Of a stretch of DNA of 64,000 nucleotides, positions 44,257 to 53,119 are shown in pieces. The DNA lies in contig CAVSLM010000008.1 of NCBI GenBank assembly GCA_963728895.1, positions 62,001 through 126,000 on the forward strand. The letters run 5' to 3'. The position numbers and the translations under genes are program-made. Below the pieces are notes generated by a model, which did not search any database, was not told the DNA's origin, and saw only the letters and a program-made list of their open reading frames with translations. The stretch comes from CAVSLM01 sp963728895 (GTDB lineage: Bacteria; Pseudomonadota; Gammaproteobacteria; JBBQDK01). The first letter of the stretch is position 1. Each line of letters starts with the position of its first letter.

Positions 44257-46779
44257 ATGAAACTCCCTAAACTGCCCGCGCCGGGGCGCCTCGCGAAGCC
44301 CTCTCACAAGGGTGCAGGCCACAGCATCGCAAAGCTCGGATGGCAAGCTTTTGTTGCAGGCGCGCTGATCCTCGTCGTGACTGCGCTGCTTCTCTACCTG
44401 CTCCTGCTTGCCCAGACGCAGCGCAGTCGTCAACAACAGATCGACATCCTGGCGGACAGCTTCGCCAATCGCATTGGCGATGCCATGGCCCAGCACAGCG
44501 GTACCATGGAGCTGCTGGTCAAAGACCCTGAGATCGCCCAGGCGATTTCCGATGGTGACGAGCAGGTGCTGCAGCACAAGGAGAAGGAGCTGGGATACCT
44601 GTTCCCGTCCGCGGTCCGCGTGCGCCTGCTCAAACCGGGCATCGATGAAATCGACACCAGCACCTCGCCCCAGCTCGGTTATGCCTGTCTGGACCTGGTG
44701 CACCGGGCGGAGCTGAGCGACACGCCGCCGAGTGCTGAAGTCCATGTCTTTGGATCTCCGCAGCAGCATATAGACCAGGTGCGGCGCATACTCAGCCCCA
44801 CGGGGCGGCGCATCGTGGGCACCTTGCTGGTAAGCTACCCGGTGCAGACACTGCAGGACGCCATCGACAAGATCCGACTCACCGGCGGATATCTCGAGCT
44901 GCAACAGCCCACGGGCACGGGACAGGATCTGGTCCTCGCGACGCGGGGAGATCCGGCACTGAAAGGCGGCACGAGCATGCGCCAGGTGCCTGTTCCAGGT
45001 ACCCGCTGGTCACTGGTGTTCTGGCCCACGGCAGGCCAGGGAATGCTGGACAGCGCCGGTCAGCTATATTTCGCCGGTATCGTAGCCGCCGCGGTGGTAT
45101 TGCTGGGATTGCTGCTATTACTGATGTTTCGTCTCTTTGCCGGAGAACTGCGGCGTGACCTGGTTACGATCATCACTCTGGCGAAGGATACCAACGAGGG
45201 CAGACCCAAACGCGATTATCCGGTGCGCCTCAGCGATGCCCGGGGAACGGTGGAATTGCTGGCCCGCATGGCGCGCGAAACGGTGGGGGTGGGGGGACCA
45301 CCGGTAATCGAGCGCGGCGCTGCCCAGCCCGCGTCCGTGGAGCCGGGAGCGAGTCTGCTCTACCAGGGGAACGCATTGGACGTGGGAGAAGTGGATGTGG
45401 AACACGTGAAGCTGGATCCGTCGATCTTCAAGGCCTACGACATCAGGGGGATCGTTGGCTCCTCTTTGACAGCTGAAGTCTCCTACGAGCTGGGGCGTGC
45501 CATCGGAAGCGAGTGCGCGGAGCGCAACCAGCAGGGTGTCATCGTGGCGCGGGACGGACGGCTTTCCGGTCCGGAGCTGGCCGAGGCGCTGAGCAGCGGT
45601 CTCAGAGCTTCGGGCATGGATGTCATCGACATCGGCAGAGTGCCCACGCCCGTGCTGTATTTCGCGACGCACTACCTCAGCACCAGTTCGGGCGTGATGG
45701 TCACGGGTAGTCATAATCCGCCCGAGTACAACGGATTGAAGATCATGGTGGCAGGAGAGGCGCTTTCCGGGGAAGCCATCCAACGGCTGCAAAGCCGGAT
45801 CGAATCCGGCAAGCTGGTGAGCGGGGAAGGCGGCCGACAGGTAGTGGACGTGGTGCCGGACTACATCGGTCGGATCGCCAGCGATGTCCGTCTGGCACGT
45901 CCGATGAAGGTGGTGGTGGATTGCGGGAGCGGGGCTGCGGGAGAGGTCGCGCCGCGGTTGTTGCGCGAGCTGGGTTGCGAGGTAGTCGAGCTTTACTGCG
46001 AGATTGACGGAAACTTCCCCCACCATCACCCCGACCCGAGTCGTCCGGAGAATCTGACCGACCTGATCAAGGCGGTACAGGAGAACGACGCAGACCTGGG
46101 TGTGGCGTTCGATGGTGATGGCGACCGGTTGGGTGTGATCGACTCTCGGGGCAAGATCATCTGGCCTGACCGGGTGCTCATGCTCTTCGCCATGGACGTC
46201 CTGTCCCGGCATCCCGGCTCGGACATCATCTTCGACGTCAAGTGCTCGCGCCATCTGGAGCGCATCATCACCGAGAACGGCGGCCGCCCGCTGATGTGGA
46301 AAACCGGCCATTCGCTGATCAAGGCCAAGATCAAGGAGACCGGCGCACAGCTCGCAGGGGAGATGAGTGGACACATTTTCTTTCGGGAGCGCTGGTTCGG
46401 TTTCGACGATGCCTTGTATGCCGCCGCGCGGCTCTTGGAGATCCTGTCCGCCGACAGTCGTACTACCAAGAGCGTGTTCGCCGCTTTGCCGGACAGCATA
46501 AACACGCCGGAGCTGAACGTGCGCATGAACGATCGTGAGCACTTTCGCTTCATGCAGCGACTCCTGACCAGCGCCCGGTTCGACGGGGCGCGGCTTTCCA
46601 CCATTGATGGGCTACGGGCCGATTTCAAAGATGGCTGGGGGCTGGTGCGGGCCTCCAATACCACGCCCTCACTGGTGTTGCGCTTCGAGGCTGACAATCA
46701 ACAGGCCTTGGAGCGCATCGAGAACCAGTTTCGCCGCCTGATGCTTGAGCTCGAGCCCAATCTCACACTTCCGTTCTGA
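44257..46779 (+). CDS. algC: Phosphomannomutase/phosphoglucomutase with N-terminal membrane sensor-like extension
   Basis: An 840-aa protein. Residues about 28-53 and 270-292 are transmembrane helices enclosing a ~215-residue extracytoplasmic domain. After a linker, a complete alpha-D-phosphohexomutase begins at about 388 (LDPSIFKAYDIRGIVG). The catalytic Ser485 is in VTGSHNPPEYNGLK and the metal loop in FDGDGDRLGVID. It interconverts mannose-6-P/mannose-1-P and glucose-6-P/glucose-1-P for LPS and exopolysaccharide. Full-length Pseudomonas AlgC has a similar extension, so this is family-typical though its function is unknown; membrane tethering of the enzyme is implied. ATG at 44257. Confidence 0.95.
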   Translation: MKLPKLPAPGRLAKPSHKGAGHSIAKLGWQAFVAGALILVVTALLLYLLLLAQTQRSRQQQIDILADSFANRIGDAMAQHSGTMELLVKDPEIAQAISDGDEQVLQHKEKELGYLFPSAVRVRLLKPGIDEIDTSTSPQLGYACLDLVHRAELSDTPPSAEVHVFGSPQQHIDQVRRILSPTGRRIVGTLLVSYPVQTLQDAIDKIRLTGGYLELQQPTGTGQDLVLATRGDPALKGGTSMRQVPVPGTRWSLVFWPTAGQGMLDSAGQLYFAGIVAAAVVLLGLLLLLMFRLFAGELRRDLVTIITLAKDTNEGRPKRDYPVRLSDARGTVELLARMARETVGVGGPPVIERGAAQPASVEPGASLLYQGNALDVGEVDVEHVKLDPSIFKAYDIRGIVGSSLTAEVSYELGRAIGSECAERNQQGVIVARDGRLSGPELAEALSSGLRASGMDVIDIGRVPTPVLYFATHYLSTSSGVMVTGSHNPPEYNGLKIMVAGEALSGEAIQRLQSRIESGKLVSGEGGRQVVDVVPDYIGRIASDVRLARPMKVVVDCGSGAAGEVAPRLLRELGCEVVELYCEIDGNFPHHHPDPSRPENLTDLIKAVQENDADLGVAFDGDGDRLGVIDSRGKIIWPDRVLMLFAMDVLSRHPGSDIIFDVKCSRHLERIITENGGRPLMWKTGHSLIKAKIKETGAQLAGEMSGHIFFRERWFGFDDALYAAARLLEILSADSRTTKSVFAALPDSINTPELNVRMNDREHFRFMQRLLTSARFDGARLSTIDGLRADFKDGWGLVRASNTTPSLVLRFEADNQQALERIENQFRRLMLELEPNLTLPF

Positions 46780-46795
46780 CCGCAACAATTCGGCA

Positions 46796-47689
46796 ATGAC
46801 GCTCGATTCCAAGGCCGCAATGAACGTGGCCCGCGTACTGTCGGAGGCGCTGCCGTACATCCAGCGCTTTTCGGGCAAGACCCTGGTGATCAAATACGGC
46901 GGCAACGCCATGGTCGACGAAGGGCTCAAGAACGGCTTCGCACGCGACGTCGTGCTGATGAAGCTGGTGGGCATCGATCCGGTAGTGGTCCATGGCGGAG
47001 GTCCGCAGATTGGGGAGCTTCTGCGCCGGATCGGCAAAGAGAGCGAGTTTGTCGAAGGAATGCGGGTCACCGACAGCGAGACCATGGACGTGGTGGAAAT
47101 GGTACTGGGCGGGCTGGTCAACAAGGAGATCGTGAATCTCATCAATCGCCATGGCGGTGCGGCGGTGGGGCTGACGGGCAAGGACGGAGATCTGATTCGG
47201 GCGCGCAGGCTAACCATCACGCGAAGAGGACCAGAGCACGATGCGCCGGAGATTATCGACATCGGCCATGTGGGCGAAGTCGCCAGCATCGATCCCGGTG
47301 TCGTGCACATGTTGGTGCGCGGCAACTTCATCCCCGTGATCGCGCCGATCGGTGTGGGCGCCGACGGGCACTCCTACAACATCAACGCAGACCTCGTCGC
47401 GGGCAAGCTTGCCGAGGTGCTGCGGGCGGAGAAGCTCATCTTGCTGACGAACACGGCGGGGTTACTGGATCGCAGCGGGAACCTGTTGTCCGGTCTGAGC
47501 GCCAAGCAGGTCAGTGATCTGATCGCCGATGGAACAATCCACGGTGGTATGCTGCCGAAGATTCGCTGCGCCTTCGAAGCCGTGCAGGGTGGAGTTCATA
47601 CCGCCCACATCATTGATGGCAGGGTGGAGCACGCCGTGCTGCTCGAGCTCTTCACCGACCAGGGGATCGGAACACTGATTCACCACTGA
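46796..47689 (+). CDS. argB: Acetylglutamate kinase
   Basis: A 297-aa amino-acid kinase phosphorylating N-acetylglutamate, the second step of arginine synthesis. It has KYGGNAM, VVVHGGGPQIGELL, NLINRHGGAAVGLTGKDG, VIAPIGVGADGHSYNINAD and GGMLPKIRCAFEAVQGGV. The N-terminal helix preceding the fold is the type associated with hexamers and arginine feedback inhibition. I chose the ATG at 46796; the frame extends 17 codons back into the end of algC without conservation. It follows algC by 16 bp. Confidence 0.98.
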   Translation: MTLDSKAAMNVARVLSEALPYIQRFSGKTLVIKYGGNAMVDEGLKNGFARDVVLMKLVGIDPVVVHGGGPQIGELLRRIGKESEFVEGMRVTDSETMDVVEMVLGGLVNKEIVNLINRHGGAAVGLTGKDGDLIRARRLTITRRGPEHDAPEIIDIGHVGEVASIDPGVVHMLVRGNFIPVIAPIGVGADGHSYNINADLVAGKLAEVLRAEKLILLTNTAGLLDRSGNLLSGLSAKQVSDLIADGTIHGGMLPKIRCAFEAVQGGVHTAHIIDGRVEHAVLLELFTDQGIGTLIHH

Positions 47690-47731
47690 GACCGCGGCCC
47701 GGGGCGGATGACTGGGTGGTCACAGGTCTGT

Positions 47732-48415
47732 TCAGGACCGCGAGGGAGTGGATCCCTTTTCCTTCTGCCGGTTCTCCTCTTCGTCCTTCAGTTTGCGGAA
47801 TACCTTGAGATCGTCTTCGAACTGGGCGCGCAATTGCTCCTGGGCGCTACTCTGGGCTTCGATGAAGCGCTGATTCTCTTCGATCTGCTGACGGTTCTGG
47901 ATGATGTCATCGTGCAGGTATTCCGGGACAATACGACCGTCGCGCTCCATGCCTGCCGCCCGCCGGCGCAGTTCTTCCTGCTTCTCTTTCAACCCTTCTA
48001 TGCGCTTCTTCGCCAAGGTAATGGCCGAGTCGATGGCCGAGATCTTGTTGTCGCGCGCCATGATCATGTCTTCTTCCGTACTGAAGGTCTCGAGGAGCAT
48101 ACGGTTGTGTGCAGCCACCTCGGCTTCCTGGGCGTGACGCTGTTGTTCGATCTCAGCGCGGCGCTGTGCCTCCGCAAGCTCCTCCCGCGTCTTGGGTGGC
48201 GCGATGGTGTCGACCGTAATTCCCTGGCCGCTCAACACGGCGGCACCCCGACCCACGTATTCGGGGGGTATCTTATCGCCGTAATGCACCTGTCCTTCCC
48301 GGTCCAGCCAGCGGAAGAGACGGCCCGTGCTCCCGGCCGTCCCGGGCGCGGGTGAGGTCAACAGAACGGCCAAAGACAAGGCGAACAACAATGGTTGAAG
48401 GGAGGTTCTCGTCAT
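47732..48415 (-). CDS. DUF4124 periplasmic coiled-coil protein
   Basis: A 227-aa exported protein. A signal peptide (LQPLLFALSLAVLLTSPAPGTAG) is followed by a DUF4124 domain (RLFRWLDREGQVHYGDKIPPEYVGRGA), a short beta module found at the N-terminus of many proteobacterial envelope proteins. The rest, from about 80 on, is long, highly charged and helical, rich in Glu, Gln and Arg, and predicted as coiled coil. ATG at 48415. A 290-bp gap without a recognisable gene separates it from pyrE upstream; it converges with argB. Function unknown. Confidence 0.85.
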   Translation of the reverse strand: MTRTSLQPLLFALSLAVLLTSPAPGTAGSTGRLFRWLDREGQVHYGDKIPPEYVGRGAAVLSGQGITVDTIAPPKTREELAEAQRRAEIEQQRHAQEAEVAAHNRMLLETFSTEEDMIMARDNKISAIDSAITLAKKRIEGLKEKQEELRRRAAGMERDGRIVPEYLHDDIIQNRQQIEENQRFIEAQSSAQEQLRAQFEDDLKVFRKLKDEEENRQKEKGSTPSRS

Positions 48416-48705
48416 ATGCTTGCCCGGTGAGAAGTGTACGCGCCCTTGCGTCTGCAGAGAGGCATCGTTTGGGGGGGCGGTCGGCAGGCATCCGCGGCCC
48501 GCATGCATCCTTGCAATTTTACCAGCCGCCCTGGGTGGCGTCTGCCGCCTAATACGTTGCGCAGTCGCACGCCCTGGACCCGGTGTCGGCGAGGCTGTCC
48601 CCGTCTTGAGCGGCAGGTCGCAGGTCAATTGCTGGCTGAGGACCAGGCGAACCGCATGTACTCCTGCTCTCCTGTGGACCCGGTCTCCAGCGGGGCCCGG
48701 GGCGT

Positions 48706-49347
48706 TCACGCACCGTATCGCGCTTGATAGTCCCGGATGCGGATCAGCGCCTGTTCCATTCCGGCTTGACTCTCCAGAAACTGCACCAGCTCCCTGAGGC
48801 CTATCACGCTCACGACCTTGACGTCGTGCTGCTGCTCCGTTTCTTCGACCGCGGAGATCGCGGTGTGGCCACGTTCCTGTCGGTCGAGCAAAATCACCAC
48901 GCCGGCAGGCACTGCACCCCTATCGCGCAACAGACGGACCGAATGCCCGATCGCCGTACCCGCCGTTATGACGTCATCCACGATCAAAACCCGCCCTCCA
49001 AGTGGTGCACCGACGGTCGCGCCGCCCTCTCCATGGTCTTTGGTCTCCTTGCGATCGAACGCATATCCGACGTCTCGGCTGAACTGATCCGCAAGCGCCA
49101 CGGCCGTGGTCGCAACCAGTGGAATTCCCTTGTAGGCGGGACCGAAGAGCATGTCGAACTCAATGCCCGAGTCGATGACGGTACGCGCGTAGAAGCCCCC
49201 GAGGCGCGCGAGCGCCGCCCCGGTATTGAATAATCCGCTGTTGAAGAAGTAAGGGCTGATGCGTCCCGATTTGAGGGTAAAGGTTCCGAAACGCAGCACG
49301 CCGGTCGCGACGGCGAACTCTATGAACTCGTATTGATAGTCTCTCAT
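48706..49347 (-). CDS. pyrE: Orotate phosphoribosyltransferase
   Basis: A 213-aa type I phosphoribosyltransferase converting orotate and PRPP to OMP. The N-terminal FTLKSGRISPYFFNSGLFN, the PAYKGIPLV loop, FDRKETKDHGEGG and the PRPP-binding motif RVLIVDDVITAGTAIGHS are intact. It is monocistronic as far as can be seen, divergent from the exonuclease III gene across 70 bp. Other pyrimidine genes lie at 60-64 kb. Confidence 0.98.
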   Translation of the reverse strand: MRDYQYEFIEFAVATGVLRFGTFTLKSGRISPYFFNSGLFNTGAALARLGGFYARTVIDSGIEFDMLFGPAYKGIPLVATTAVALADQFSRDVGYAFDRKETKDHGEGGATVGAPLGGRVLIVDDVITAGTAIGHSVRLLRDRGAVPAGVVILLDRQERGHTAISAVEETEQQHDVKVVSVIGLRELVQFLESQAGMEQALIRIRDYQARYGA

Positions 49348-49417
49348 CGGTAACCGCTTCGGTCGTGCCGTCTAGGGGTTCCTGTATCATACACCGCGAC
49401 TTTCCTGGGACCTTTGC

Positions 49418-50185
49418 ATGCGCGTAATCACTCTCAACGTCAACGGCATCCGATCGGCTGCCGGCAAAGGGTTCTTTCTGTGGTTGGAGCGCCAGAATGC
49501 GGACGTGGTTTGTCTGCAGGAGACCAAGGCACAGGAACATCAACTCACTGAACAGACGTACCGACCTCCGGGCTATCGGGCATTCTTCCATGATGCCGCC
49601 AGGAAAGGCTACAGTGGTGTGGCGGTCTATGTACGCAAGGAGCCTGATCGGGTCTTGTCGGGCATGGGGTGGCCGGACATCGATGCAGAAGGCCGCTACC
49701 TGCAGGTGGACTTCGGCGCGCTCAGTGTCGCTTCGGTCTATCTGCCGTCCGGCTCCTCAGGACCGGAACGCCAAGCCGTGAAATTCGCGTTTCTGGAACG
49801 CTTCCTCCCGTTCCTGCGCGCACTTCGGCGCAAGAGGCGCGAGTATATTTTGTGTGGAGACTGGAACATCGCGCATCGGCCGATCGATCTCAAGAACTGG
49901 CGGGGCAATCAGAAGAACTCGGGATTCCTCCCCGAGGAGCGCGCCTGGATGGATGACGTCTTCGGCGCCAGCGGCTTCGTGGACGCATTTCGCGCAGTCA
50001 ACCCCGATCCGGACCAGTACACCTGGTGGTCGAACCGCGGACAAGCATGGGCAAAGAACGTGGGTTGGCGCATCGACTATCAGGTGATCACTCCGGGTTT
50101 GCAGGATGCGGTGCGCTCGGTGTCGATCTACAAGGCGCAACGGTTCTCTGATCACGCTCCTCTGACGATCGACTACGAGATCTGA
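49418..50185 (+). CDS. xth: Exodeoxyribonuclease III (AP endonuclease)
   Basis: A 255-aa EEP-family nuclease for abasic-site repair. The metal and catalytic residues are all visible: NVNGIRSA, the Glu in QETKAQ, the Asp/Asn pair in CGDWNIAH, and Asp-His in SDHAPLTIDY. In Pseudomonas the protein at this position beside pyrE is Crc, which has lost nuclease activity; here the active site is intact, so an ExoIII role is preferred. The last 98 bases overlap the convergent AmpG-like gene. Confidence 0.95.
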   Translation: MRVITLNVNGIRSAAGKGFFLWLERQNADVVCLQETKAQEHQLTEQTYRPPGYRAFFHDAARKGYSGVAVYVRKEPDRVLSGMGWPDIDAEGRYLQVDFGALSVASVYLPSGSSGPERQAVKFAFLERFLPFLRALRRKRREYILCGDWNIAHRPIDLKNWRGNQKNSGFLPEERAWMDDVFGASGFVDAFRAVNPDPDQYTWWSNRGQAWAKNVGWRIDYQVITPGLQDAVRSVSIYKAQRFSDHAPLTIDYEI

Positions 50186-51638
50186 GGGCCGAAGACGGCG
50201 ACTCGCGGGGCATGTCCTGCAGCATGCGCCGTACCCAGGGCAGAAGTGCATATGCGGGAAATGCAAGGAAAAACGTCAGCAGGAAATAGGGCGCGTAACC
50301 CAGGGCGTCGGCACCGTATCCGCTGCCCCAGCCGGCGAAGGAGCGGCTCAACGCAAACACCGAAGAAAGAATGGCGTACTCGGTGGCAGAATGCTCCTTG
50401 TGGACGATGGCCATCAAGAAGGCGAGGAACGCCGCGGTTCCCAGGCCGCCCGTGAAGGACTCGACGGCGCTTACTGAGTACAGCAGTAAGCGGTCGCCGC
50501 CACCGACGGCTGCAGCGTTGCCTGTCGGTAGTACGTGAGCCGCCCAGGCATAGCCGAGATTCGAAGCAGCCTGCAGCAATCCCAAGATCCATAACGCCTT
50601 GAAGATCCCTACTCGATCGGTGAACCAACCGCCCGCAATCCCGCCGGCGATGGAAAGGCCGAGGCCGATCTGCACCGAAACCAGGCCAATCTCCTGGGCA
50701 CTGAAGCCGGAATCGACCCAGAAGGGTTTGACCATGAACCCCATGGAGCTGTCGCCCAGCTTGAAGGTAAGGATGAACGCGAAGACCGGGATAAAGGCCG
50801 GCCGGTGCAGCATTTCGATCAGTGCACCGAACACCGGACCTTCCGAACGTTCGTTGGGCGAACGTGTGCTGTTACGGCGTCCCGCCAGCACGCCCACGGT
50901 CAATGCGCCCAGCAGGCACAGTGCGGCCGTTGCCGCAGACTGGAGTGCGCCCGCCACCAGCCCCGCGATGAACAGCAGGATCGGCAGCAATGTCATTGGA
51001 TGAGTCCATAGCTGTCGCAGTTCCTGGGCCACGCTTCCCATCTTGCCACCCGCCTCGCGGGCAGCTTCGGTGGGTGCATTGCGGCATGCCAGGCCGAGCA
51101 ATACAAGCGCCAGTGCGGCGGTACCGTAGGTCGCGCTCCAGCCCATCCAGTCGCTCATCATCAGTGCGAACCCCGATGCGAGCATTCCGACCCGATAGAA
51201 GCCTATGCGCAGCCCGTTTGCCAAGCCCAGCTCGCGCTCGTCCAGTAACTCGATTGTGTAGCCGTCTATGGCGATGTCGTTGGTTGCCGAAAGGACCGTA
51301 AACAAGCTGATGGCTACCCAGGCCCAAGGCCCAAATCCGAGCCGCAGGGCAAAGGCCGCCAGCACCAGAGCCATTCCGATATCCACGACGAGCATCCATG
51401 CTCGGTGATGACGGAAGTAGTCGACTGCCGGTGCCCAGAGAAACTTTATGCTCCACGACAGGCCAAGCAGACTCACGAATCCTATTTGTGAGAGATCGAT
51501 CCCTTCCTGCCGTAGTTGTACCGGAAACAGCTCATAGAAGATGCCGAGCGGAAAACCTTCCGCGAAATACAGTATGCCGATCCAGAACATCTTGGACCTG
51601 AGCAAGTGCGGCGATGGAGGCGACTGCGAAGGGTTCAT
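50088..51638 (-). CDS. AmpG-like major facilitator permease
   Basis: A 516-aa MFS protein with about 12-14 helices. The N-terminal FWIGILYFAEGFPLGIFYELFPVQLR and LLGLSWSIKFLWAPAVDYF, and SATNDIAIDGYTIELL are signatures of the AmpG muropeptide permease family. AmpG imports anhydro-muropeptides for cell-wall recycling and beta-lactamase induction; members in non-pathogens may have other substrates. The hydrophilic C-terminal tail (about 45 residues) is Ser/Arg-rich and overlaps xth by 98 bp antisense, so the true end of the gene may have been extended by loss of an earlier stop. ATG at 51638. Confidence 0.88.
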   Translation of the reverse strand: MNPSQSPPSPHLLRSKMFWIGILYFAEGFPLGIFYELFPVQLRQEGIDLSQIGFVSLLGLSWSIKFLWAPAVDYFRHHRAWMLVVDIGMALVLAAFALRLGFGPWAWVAISLFTVLSATNDIAIDGYTIELLDERELGLANGLRIGFYRVGMLASGFALMMSDWMGWSATYGTAALALVLLGLACRNAPTEAAREAGGKMGSVAQELRQLWTHPMTLLPILLFIAGLVAGALQSAATAALCLLGALTVGVLAGRRNSTRSPNERSEGPVFGALIEMLHRPAFIPVFAFILTFKLGDSSMGFMVKPFWVDSGFSAQEIGLVSVQIGLGLSIAGGIAGGWFTDRVGIFKALWILGLLQAASNLGYAWAAHVLPTGNAAAVGGGDRLLLYSVSAVESFTGGLGTAAFLAFLMAIVHKEHSATEYAILSSVFALSRSFAGWGSGYGADALGYAPYFLLTFFLAFPAYALLPWVRRMLQDMPRESPSSALRSRSRSSEERDQRTVAPCRSTPSAPHPANPE

Positions 51639-51743
51639 CAAAGGCTCGAGACGGGGGAGATCCGCGTTGACTTGACCGCCGGCTGCGGCCGTATGTTACG
51701 CTACCAGGCAGGCTTTGTCCGACCCTTTACCTGCTCCTGTTCC

Positions 51744-52445
51744 ATGCCTTCCGACATCACTTTCCTTGGCGCCTTTTTGGTCGGGTTGTTCGGGGGTGTT
51801 CACTGTGTGGGGATGTGCGGTGGCATCGTGGCGGCCCTGACGTTGGGTGTTGCGGAGCAGGACCGCAGCCGGCTTCGGAAGATCGTTCCCTACCTCCTGG
51901 CCTACAACGCAGGGCGCATTGGCAGCTATACCGCCGCTGGCGCGCTGCTGGGGGGCGTTGGCGCCCTGGCAGGTCGGCTGCTGTCAGTGCATCACCTGCA
52001 ATTGGTATTGCTGGCGGTAGCGGGCCTGTTCATGGTCGCTATGGGACTATACCTCGCCGGGTGGTGGCATGGACTGACCCGCCTGGAGCATCTGGGCACG
52101 CCAGTATGGCGCGGCATCCAGCCCCTGGGGCGCAAGTTGTTCCCGGTGTCGGGGCCCCGTCGCGCGTTTCAGCTCGGTTTGGTATGGGGCTGGTTGCCGT
52201 GCGGTTTGGTATATAGCGTGCTGATCTGGTCGATCGCAGCGGGAAGCACGCGCGACGGTGCCTTGTTGATGCTGAGCTTCGGGCTGGGGACGCTACCCAC
52301 GTTGTTCGGTATGGGTGCGGCTGCTTCGGCAATCAGCCGCGCAATGCAGTCGGCACGAATGCGCTCTGTGGCCGGTCTACTGGTCGGTGGCTTCGGAATC
52401 TACGCCTTGTCGCGCGCCGTACTCGGACTGATGGCGGGCTTTTAG
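51744..52445 (+). CDS. TauE/SafE-family membrane protein (CcoI-associated type)
   Basis: A 233-aa integral membrane protein with six helices. The N-terminal GLFGGVHCVGMCGGIVAAL carries the HCxGMCG motif of the sulfite-exporter TauE/SafE (UreH-like) subfamily that accompanies ccoI-ccoS in many proteobacteria. The second half has LVWGWLPCGLVYSVL, the matching Cys-containing repeat. The paired conserved cysteines suggest metal or thiol handling rather than sulfite export; this is inference. The ATG at 51744 begins the conserved region. It is far from ccoI and ccoS here. Confidence 0.88.
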   Translation: MPSDITFLGAFLVGLFGGVHCVGMCGGIVAALTLGVAEQDRSRLRKIVPYLLAYNAGRIGSYTAAGALLGGVGALAGRLLSVHHLQLVLLAVAGLFMVAMGLYLAGWWHGLTRLEHLGTPVWRGIQPLGRKLFPVSGPRRAFQLGLVWGWLPCGLVYSVLIWSIAAGSTRDGALLMLSFGLGTLPTLFGMGAAASAISRAMQSARMRSVAGLLVGGFGIYALSRAVLGLMAGF

Positions 52446-52478
52446 GTAAAACGGAGCGAAGCCGCTGCGCGTGAGCAG

Positions 52479-52510
52479 CGCGGACCGGGTGTCGGGTCCC
52501 GATCCGCGCA
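52479..52510. terminator. Inverted repeat in the convergent gap TauE / DUF4426
   Basis: GCGCGGA (52479-52485) and TCCGCGC (52504-52510) with a GC-rich loop, lying between convergent genes. No T-run on either side; termination is a guess from position. Confidence 0.3.
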
Positions 52511-52516
52511 GCGCAG

Positions 52517-52966
52517 TCAGTTGGTGAAAAAGTTTTGACGGAAATGAATCGTGTACGCCTGCGGTGCCCCGTCCGGATGCACCTCCGCCGTGAAGTCCAG
52601 GGTTTCCTGATCTGCAATTCCGAACTCGCCAATGTAGTAGATGGCGTTGCCGTCGCGAATCTCGCGGACCGGAATGTTACGCAGCTGCCCGTTCAAATTG
52701 GTTGCCGTGGCGCTCACTTGGGCCGGAACCGGCTGTCCGGAAGTTTCCATCACTTTCTTCAGGACAGTCAGATTCAAAATGGCCCGATTTCGGCTGCGCG
52801 TAATCCCGTAGGCGCGGGCGGTCTCGGCGGGAAGCAGGTCGGTGACCAGCGCGTTGTAGTGAACTACGTAGTTTCCGAACTCCTGAGACTGCTCGGCACT
52901 AGCGGGCCAGGACAGGAATGTGAAGATGACCGCCACTGCCAGCAAACCCGCGCGCATGATGTACAT
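52517..52966 (-). CDS. DUF4426 secreted protein
   Basis: A 149-aa exported protein. A signal peptide (MRAGLLAVAVIFTFLSWPASA) precedes a beta-rich domain: EFGNYVVHYNALVTDLLPAETARAYGI, AILNLTVLKK, AIYYIGEFGIADQETLDF, typical of DUF4426. In Pseudomonas the family member lies near the yggT-proC-yggS genes, as it loosely does here. The start ATG at 52966 has a strong GGAGGA ribosome-binding site. Function unknown. Confidence 0.9.
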   Translation of the reverse strand: MYIMRAGLLAVAVIFTFLSWPASAEQSQEFGNYVVHYNALVTDLLPAETARAYGITRSRNRAILNLTVLKKVMETSGQPVPAQVSATATNLNGQLRNIPVREIRDGNAIYYIGEFGIADQETLDFTAEVHPDGAPQAYTIHFRQNFFTN

Positions 52967-53054
52967 TGGTCCTCCTCCTCTTCTTTCAACTGGCGTGGCA
53001 CCTAATATAGAACAGAAGTCCACAATCCCGGTAGAGGAAAGACGTGAAAACGAC

Positions 53055-53084
53055 GCGCGGTCAGGGCCGAGGCTCTGACCGCGC
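53055..53084 (-). terminator. Strong hairpin after the dynamin-like gene
   Basis: GCGCGGTCAG (53055-53064) pairs with CTGACCGCGC (53075-53084), and the stem continues through a G-T pair into GCC/GGC. On the minus strand it is followed by GTCG then four T. It lies 36 bp after the dynamin-like stop codon. Confidence 0.65.
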
Positions 53085-53119
53085 AGCAAAGGCACTGGTA
53101 TGCCGGCAAGGCGTGTGAA

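Noticed and set aside
45118..46542. Long open frame of 474 codons on the minus strand
   Set aside because: Antisense to the phosphohexomutase domain of algC, with His/Gln/Arg-rich composition typical of shadow frames.
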